This document shows, piece by piece, positions 31,859 through 35,678 of a stretch of 35,678 nucleotides of DNA; within the stretch, counting starts at the first letter, position 1, and every line of letters starts with the position of its first letter. The notes beneath the pieces were generated by a model. The model was given only the letters and a program-made list of their open reading frames with translations. It had not been told where the DNA came from and ran no database searches. The translations under genes and the position numbers were made by a program. The stretch is from an uncultured Flavobacteriales bacterium. Its GTDB lineage: Bacteria; Bacteroidota; Bacteroidia; Flavobacteriales_D; Crocinitomicaceae. The stretch is from positions 1-35,678 of the forward strand of contig CAJAVU010000049.1 in assembly GCA_903945495.1 (NCBI GenBank). Reading direction: 5' to 3'.

Positions 31859-32209
31859 TTATATATTCGGTCGGTCATATTGACAACAACCATGAAGTTG
31901 TTTGTATTTTTCGTCAGTTGATCTGAATTTGTCTGAATCATAACCTGCTGCAGCAATTTTCTTCAATACTTCATCAAGATTGGTCGCTTTTTGATCATAG
32001 GTTACAGTTAACATTTTTGTGTCTTGATTCCAATCTGCTTCCACTTTTTTCTTTTCGTTGGCGGCAGCTTCAATTGTTTTCTCACACATACCGCAATTCC
32101 CATAAACTTTTACTGTTTCGGTTTTGGCATTTTCAATCTTAGAACCACAACTCATCATTGAAAGCAACGCGAAGCTTAATGGTATGATTATCAATAATTT
32201 AGTTCTCAT
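31859..32209 (-). CDS. HMA-domain lipoprotein (metallochaperone-like)
   Basis: 116 aa. Lipoprotein signal LLSMMSCGSK near residue 21. The HMA fold follows: KVYGNCGMCEKTIEAAANEKKKVEADW with CGMC as metal-binding CxxC, then the second helix NLDEVLKKIAAAGYDSDKF. A C-terminal HGCCQYDRPN could add thiolate ligands. This is a copper chaperone-type domain exported to the periplasm. It overlaps the multicopper oxidase stop by 4 bases, so translation is probably coupled and the two act in the same pathway. Confidence 0.88.
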   Translation of the reverse strand: MRTKLLIIIPLSFALLSMMSCGSKIENAKTETVKVYGNCGMCEKTIEAAANEKKKVEADWNQDTKMLTVTYDQKATNLDEVLKKIAAAGYDSDKFRSTDEKYKQLHGCCQYDRPNI

Positions 32210-33921
32210 AATTTTGTAAAATTAGCTGTGTAAAATTTGTCATTTGCTCTGACAATCAAATAATAGCTGCCTGATTTCAACATTGTAACATCTAGTTGCT
32301 CCATAGTATTACCATTTTTTGACAATAAAACCCTACCTGAAGCATCAGTTATTCGCAAATCATATTCTTCAATGCCCTCAGGCATATTAAAATTTAATCC
32401 ATTTTCAACTGGATTCGGATAGACTACTAATTTTTCAGATAGTTTCATGTTTTCATTGACTCCAACAAATCCGGGAGGAACAACTATGAACTGGCCCATC
32501 ATTCCGTCATCTTCATGCATCAAAATGTGACAATGGTACATGAAAGGAATTATTGTATCAGTAAAATCTTCAAACTTCGTAATGAATCGAACAGAGTCTC
32601 CAGTAGGTATAAATACAACATCCTTTCTGCCTCTTTCACCTCTGTGAGGAAGAGTTCCGTCATTACGATCAAGAATGTAGAATTGTACATCATGAATATG
32701 GAAAGGATGAGCTACCATTGTTTCGTTTACGAGTTTCCAGATTTCGGTATTGTTAATTGGAATTACAAAATCAATGCGATCCATATTGAAGGTACTATCA
32801 TTAAAATAAAATGGACCATCCATCACCATAGCACTATCTGCTGTAAATCTTACTGTTCTTGTAATATCAGCAGTGAATTCATCATAAGGAACATTGTTTT
32901 CAAGAATTGACGGAAGGGTCGTTACTGCATTTGCTGTCTGTGCCACAACATTGATTTGCATGATATTAAAATCAATTCCGTTTAATGGGCTATCCATAGG
33001 TGTTGAACCCGGGGGCATTGGCATTGTTGGCCCACCTTGTACTCCCATAGGAAGTTCAGAAGCATAACTCATCAAATATAAATTTTGACCTTGTAAACCT
33101 GTAAGATCCAAAACAATTTCAGCGCGTTCACCAGGTGCGAGTCGTAATCGTGTGGTATCAAATGGTTCGTTTAACAATCCACCATCAGAAGCAATTTGAG
33201 AAAAATTCATATTACCACTGAATCCAAAATTGAAAGACCTTTCTCCTGAAGCATTCAGTAAACGCATACGTACCATTTGTGCCGGAAAATTACCATAAAC
33301 AGAATTCCCACCGTAGTTAGCCCTTGCTCCATTTACAAGGATAGTACTATCCTGCATTCCCAATGGCATTGCTTGATTGTTAGAATCATATTCCTGACAT
33401 TGAATAACAATAGGGTAGTCATCAACACCATATTCTCGAGGTAGATTTAATGAAGCTTCATTTGGATCTCTTACAATGATAAAGCCTGCAGCTCCTTTTA
33501 TTGCTTGCAAAGCTGTTTTCATGTGAAGATGAGGGTGATACCAATAAGTTGAAGCCTTATCCATTACCGTAAATTGAGGATTCCATATGTCACCAGGCAT
33601 AATCTCCGTGTGTGGCCCACCATCCCATTGAGAAGGTAGATGAATACCATGCCAGTGAACAGTTGTAGTATCTTCAATACTATTGGTTACTGTTATATTC
33701 ATTGGCTCACCTTGCTCAAAAATTAGTGTTGGCCCGAGATAAGAATATTGATTATAAGCGTATGTATAAGATATCTGTCCTGGAAAGAATTGCACACTAT
33801 CTTTGTGCATTTCGAGAGAAATATTTGGCCCAACTAAAGTGTCAGGAACAACCAATAAGGTCTGTGCTACTGGAAAAAATGCCAGCAGCAACAGACCGAT
33901 TGAAAGAACAATCGATTTCAT
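32206..33921 (-). CDS. Multicopper oxidase with T9SS sorting domain
   Basis: 571 aa, CueO-like. Signal peptide to about residue 20. Copper sites: HWHG at 89-92, WYHPHLH at 127-133, HPFHIH at 405-410 and HCHILMHEDDGMM at 463-475, the last with the T1 Cys464 and Met475 ligand. A Met/Pro-rich loop (TMPMPPGSTPMDSP, about 299-312) resembles the substrate-binding insert of copper-efflux oxidases. From about 498 (VVYPNPVENGLNFNMP...SGSYYLIVRANDKFYTANFTKL) it is a T9SS sorting domain. It probably oxidises Cu(I) to less toxic Cu(II) outside the cell. It leads the HMA and HMBD genes in one operon. Confidence 0.94.
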   Translation of the reverse strand: MKSIVLSIGLLLLAFFPVAQTLLVVPDTLVGPNISLEMHKDSVQFFPGQISYTYAYNQYSYLGPTLIFEQGEPMNITVTNSIEDTTTVHWHGIHLPSQWDGGPHTEIMPGDIWNPQFTVMDKASTYWYHPHLHMKTALQAIKGAAGFIIVRDPNEASLNLPREYGVDDYPIVIQCQEYDSNNQAMPLGMQDSTILVNGARANYGGNSVYGNFPAQMVRMRLLNASGERSFNFGFSGNMNFSQIASDGGLLNEPFDTTRLRLAPGERAEIVLDLTGLQGQNLYLMSYASELPMGVQGGPTMPMPPGSTPMDSPLNGIDFNIMQINVVAQTANAVTTLPSILENNVPYDEFTADITRTVRFTADSAMVMDGPFYFNDSTFNMDRIDFVIPINNTEIWKLVNETMVAHPFHIHDVQFYILDRNDGTLPHRGERGRKDVVFIPTGDSVRFITKFEDFTDTIIPFMYHCHILMHEDDGMMGQFIVVPPGFVGVNENMKLSEKLVVYPNPVENGLNFNMPEGIEEYDLRITDASGRVLLSKNGNTMEQLDVTMLKSGSYYLIVRANDKFYTANFTKL

Positions 33922-33940
33922 AATTAATTAATTTACTTGA

Positions 33941-34831
33941 TTAACGAATAGTTATTGAAAGAACCGACTTTGCTTCTTCATTTCCGACGCTAATCAGATA
34001 ATTCCCAGAACGTAATTCTGATAAATCAATTGGAATTGAATTTTGACCACTTATCACCTCAATCTTTTGTGATAACATCAATGCACCTGCTAAAGTATAT
34101 ACATCAAGATTCAATTTATCTTCAACAAGTGAGTTTAAATTCAGAACAACATGGTCATCAGCAGGATTTGGATAAATACTCATTTCGGCAAATGGAGAAA
34201 TTATTTCATTTATTCCCGCGACGTTCCCAACAAAAGACAAATTATCCACCCATAAATAATCATTTTGAGTTGGGTTTGAACCACTTGCTTTCATAACAAT
34301 AATACACGAATCCGGAGCCTGACCATCTGAATAAACAAAAGGAATTGAAAAGTTCGTCCAACTCATTGCCATGCCAGTCAACGTTTTGTTGGCCATAGCA
34401 ACAATAACACGAGAATTAGTTCCAGCATCCCATCGTGTAAGCGAAACATTTATAGAACCTTGGCTTGAACCATAGATCATGTGTTGCCATTTCCCATTAA
34501 AGCTTGCAGGTTGTTGGCTAAATGCAAACCCTGAAACTGCTTGTTGAGTAACAGGATCAATTACTCCACTAACTGCAATACCGTTAACAACTGAAGGTCC
34601 AACTGTTTGAGAAGTAAGTTTCAAATAAGAAGCACCCGGACTACCAGGTGTTCCCTTTGTAGCTGTATATATTGAAGCTGAAGTTGTGTAATCGTTTAAG
34701 GTTGCCCAACCATCTGGATTTTCGTATGATCCCATATTCATCCAAGTTTCAAAACCCGGATTTGGAAGTTGAGCATTTGATATTGCTGCGAATGAACCAA
34801 CAGCAAAAAAGCTTAAAAATATTTTTTTCAT
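33941..34831 (-). CDS. T9SS-exported beta-sandwich protein
   Basis: 296 aa. Signal peptide MKKIFLSFFAVGSFAAISNAQ. The mature part begins LPNPGFETWMNMGSYENPDGWATLNDYTT, the start of a Bacteroidota jelly-roll/CBM-like (PCMD-type) domain, with strands through about residue 200 (WVDNLSFVGN). The C-terminal AEMSIYPNPADDHVVLNLNS...SGNYLISVGNEEAKSVLSITIR is a type A sorting domain. Function is unknown; it is first in the minus-strand metal operon, 19 bases before the multicopper oxidase, so a part in surface metal handling or adhesion is possible. Confidence 0.78.
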   Translation of the reverse strand: MKKIFLSFFAVGSFAAISNAQLPNPGFETWMNMGSYENPDGWATLNDYTTSASIYTATKGTPGSPGASYLKLTSQTVGPSVVNGIAVSGVIDPVTQQAVSGFAFSQQPASFNGKWQHMIYGSSQGSINVSLTRWDAGTNSRVIVAMANKTLTGMAMSWTNFSIPFVYSDGQAPDSCIIVMKASGSNPTQNDYLWVDNLSFVGNVAGINEIISPFAEMSIYPNPADDHVVLNLNSLVEDKLNLDVYTLAGALMLSQKIEVISGQNSIPIDLSELRSGNYLISVGNEEAKSVLSITIR

Positions 34832-34970
34832 GATTTCAAAGTTTATTTTTTAAAAAAAATTAATAGGCAAAGAGCCACATGGTGCATAGATCACCATTCA
34901 TTAACTGGAAATAAACTTTGATTTATATTAAAAGAACCCTATTCTTAATGAATAAAGGTGTTTTTTGAAT

Positions 34971-35312
34971 TTAAATAGGGGGAGGCCTTATAGGTAGAGA
35001 CCTTGGCACATAAACAGACTGAGTATTTTCAAACAATAATTCAGAAAAATCAAATTCAGCTAAGAATTCAGAATGAAAATCCGGAATATGAAAATCGGCA
35101 TATAGTTTTTGGTCTTCCTTAACTTTAAAAAAATGAGTTTCATTTTCACAGCACCCTTTTTTCTCGCAACCTTTTGCACAACAGGATTTTGCCTTGGATG
35201 AAAACAAACTTACGTTAACAATCTGATTACCACATTTATGCACGCTAAAAAGTACCCCCGTTGAAAGAGCGAAGTACAAAATTACATATGTGAAAATTAG
35301 AATTGAACGCAT
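34971..35312 (-). CDS. HYC_CC_PP-type small exported protein
   Basis: 113 aa. N-terminal hydrophobic segment MRSILIFTYVILYFALSTGVLFSVHKCG, then SCCAKGCEKKGCCEN, a dense Cys cluster, and a Pro-rich end LPIRPPPI. The HxC, CC and PP marks match the HYC_CC_PP family of Bacteroidota, often near copper and mercury genes. The Cys cluster may bind metal. It lies 139 bases upstream of the metal operon on the same strand and may have its own promoter. Confidence 0.75.
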   Translation of the reverse strand: MRSILIFTYVILYFALSTGVLFSVHKCGNQIVNVSLFSSKAKSCCAKGCEKKGCCENETHFFKVKEDQKLYADFHIPDFHSEFLAEFDFSELLFENTQSVYVPRSLPIRPPPI

Positions 35313-35678
35313 AACTATCGCAATTTACAATAAAACACTATAAAACCTATTAAATTATTTAGATAATTATTGAATTCCTAAAAATCATGGAAAAGGAAAA
35401 ATCGTCTTCCTCCTTGTCTTCACAGCTTCAGCTTTTTTGTTTTCAAGGGTAATACAAGCTTCGTCCTAACGTCCTTGCCCTTGCAAACACCGTTCACCTG
35501 GCCAGTCGTTCAGAATTCTCTCCTTGGCTGTTCACTAAAAAGACTTCGCCTGTTCATCCATCGTCGTCAGTCGCAGCTCTCTGCCACCCCAGACCCCAAT
35601 AAGGTATTCGTTCGGCTCCGTTCCGCCAAACCTCCCTCTCTCTGCGCTTTCACTCATTATTTTTTTTTCTGGGGTGTC
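35313..35678. other. GC-richer non-coding right end with inverted repeat
   Basis: From about 35400 the base composition shifts to roughly equal GC and AT, unlike the AT-rich surroundings. CACCCCAG at 35585-35592 and CTGGGGTG at 35669-35676 form a perfect 8-base inverted repeat. No long ORF is present. The segment resembles conserved non-coding parts of Bacteroidota conjugative elements, though that is from memory, not comparison. It may mark entry into transfer or mobilisation genes beyond the window. Confidence 0.45.
35535..35657 (-). CDS. Possible 40-residue ORF in the GC-rich end
   Basis: ATG at 35657 to TAG at 35535 encodes MSESAERGRFGGTEPNEYLI followed by GVWGGRELRLTTMDEQAKSF. It lies between the 8-base inverted repeat arms on one side. 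No domain is recognised. The Gly/Glu/Arg composition could result from the GC-rich DNA alone, so it is listed as a weak candidate. Confidence 0.25.
   Translation of the reverse strand: MSESAERGRFGGTEPNEYLIGVWGGRELRLTTMDEQAKSF

Noticed and set aside
14484-35678. Second copy of the tRNA-Lys 3' end (attR)
   Set aside because: I looked for CCCAGCGGGATCA-like words downstream and found none in the window.

Overview
The window looks like the chromosome of a free-living member of the Bacteroidota, order Flavobacteriales, perhaps close to Fluviicola/Crocinitomicaceae; the family level is inferred. The evidence is low-GC DNA, a Bacteroidota-type promoter (TTG-N19-TAnnTTTG) before the tRNA gene, few clear Shine-Dalgarno sites, several C-terminal type IX secretion (T9SS) sorting domains, the DUF3822-rsmD-coaD order, and an RteC-type regulator beside a CTnDOT-like integrase.

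Bases 1-14.4 kb are core chromosome. They begin with a stress/carbohydrate cluster: an eRF1-domain-like/cupin fusion cut by the window edge, a Lys-rich mini-protein, a GH130 phosphorylase and a two-domain glycosyltransferase. Next come DUF3822, rsmD and coaD, a thioredoxin-fold protein without CXXC, a nitroreductase, an outer-membrane barrel, a DUF985 cupin, an M61-PDZ peptidase, a coiled-coil lipoprotein, a transglutaminase-like protein, a membrane protein and shikimate kinase.

From about 14.4 to 28.2 kb an integrated element begins just after tRNA-Lys(UUU). It carries a tyrosine recombinase with candidate arm-type repeats, RteC, a large HEPN-motif protein, two tandem HTH regulators, a replication-like module (initiator-like protein plus DnaC-like ATPase), a Fic enzyme behind a phased CGTATCA array, a nuclease-methyltransferase restriction enzyme broken by one in-frame TAA, a hypothetical partner, and a HigB-like toxin/XRE antitoxin/SecB-like chaperone triad. 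The island is therefore rich in defence and addiction genes. No second copy of the tRNA 3' end was found, so the right end lies outside the window or the target is not the tRNA.

From 28.4 to 35.3 kb is a copper/metal block. An MbnP-like surface protein and its MbnH-like di-haem partner lie on the plus strand. They face a minus-strand operon of a T9SS protein, multicopper oxidase, HMA lipoprotein, heavy-metal-binding lipoprotein and a second di-haem peroxidase; a HYC_CC_PP-type small protein lies further right. Together they suggest capture, oxidation and binding of copper at the cell surface and in the periplasm. The last 280 bases are visibly more GC-rich and mostly non-coding, and may be a conserved segment of a conjugative element continuing past the window. 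Whether the island and copper block are one element or two cannot be decided here.

The best candidates for follow-up are the toxin-antitoxin-chaperone triad, the MbnP/MbnH pair with a T9SS tag, the phased CGTATCA array before fic, the HEPN gene with its duplicated palindromes, and the single-nonsense restriction enzyme.
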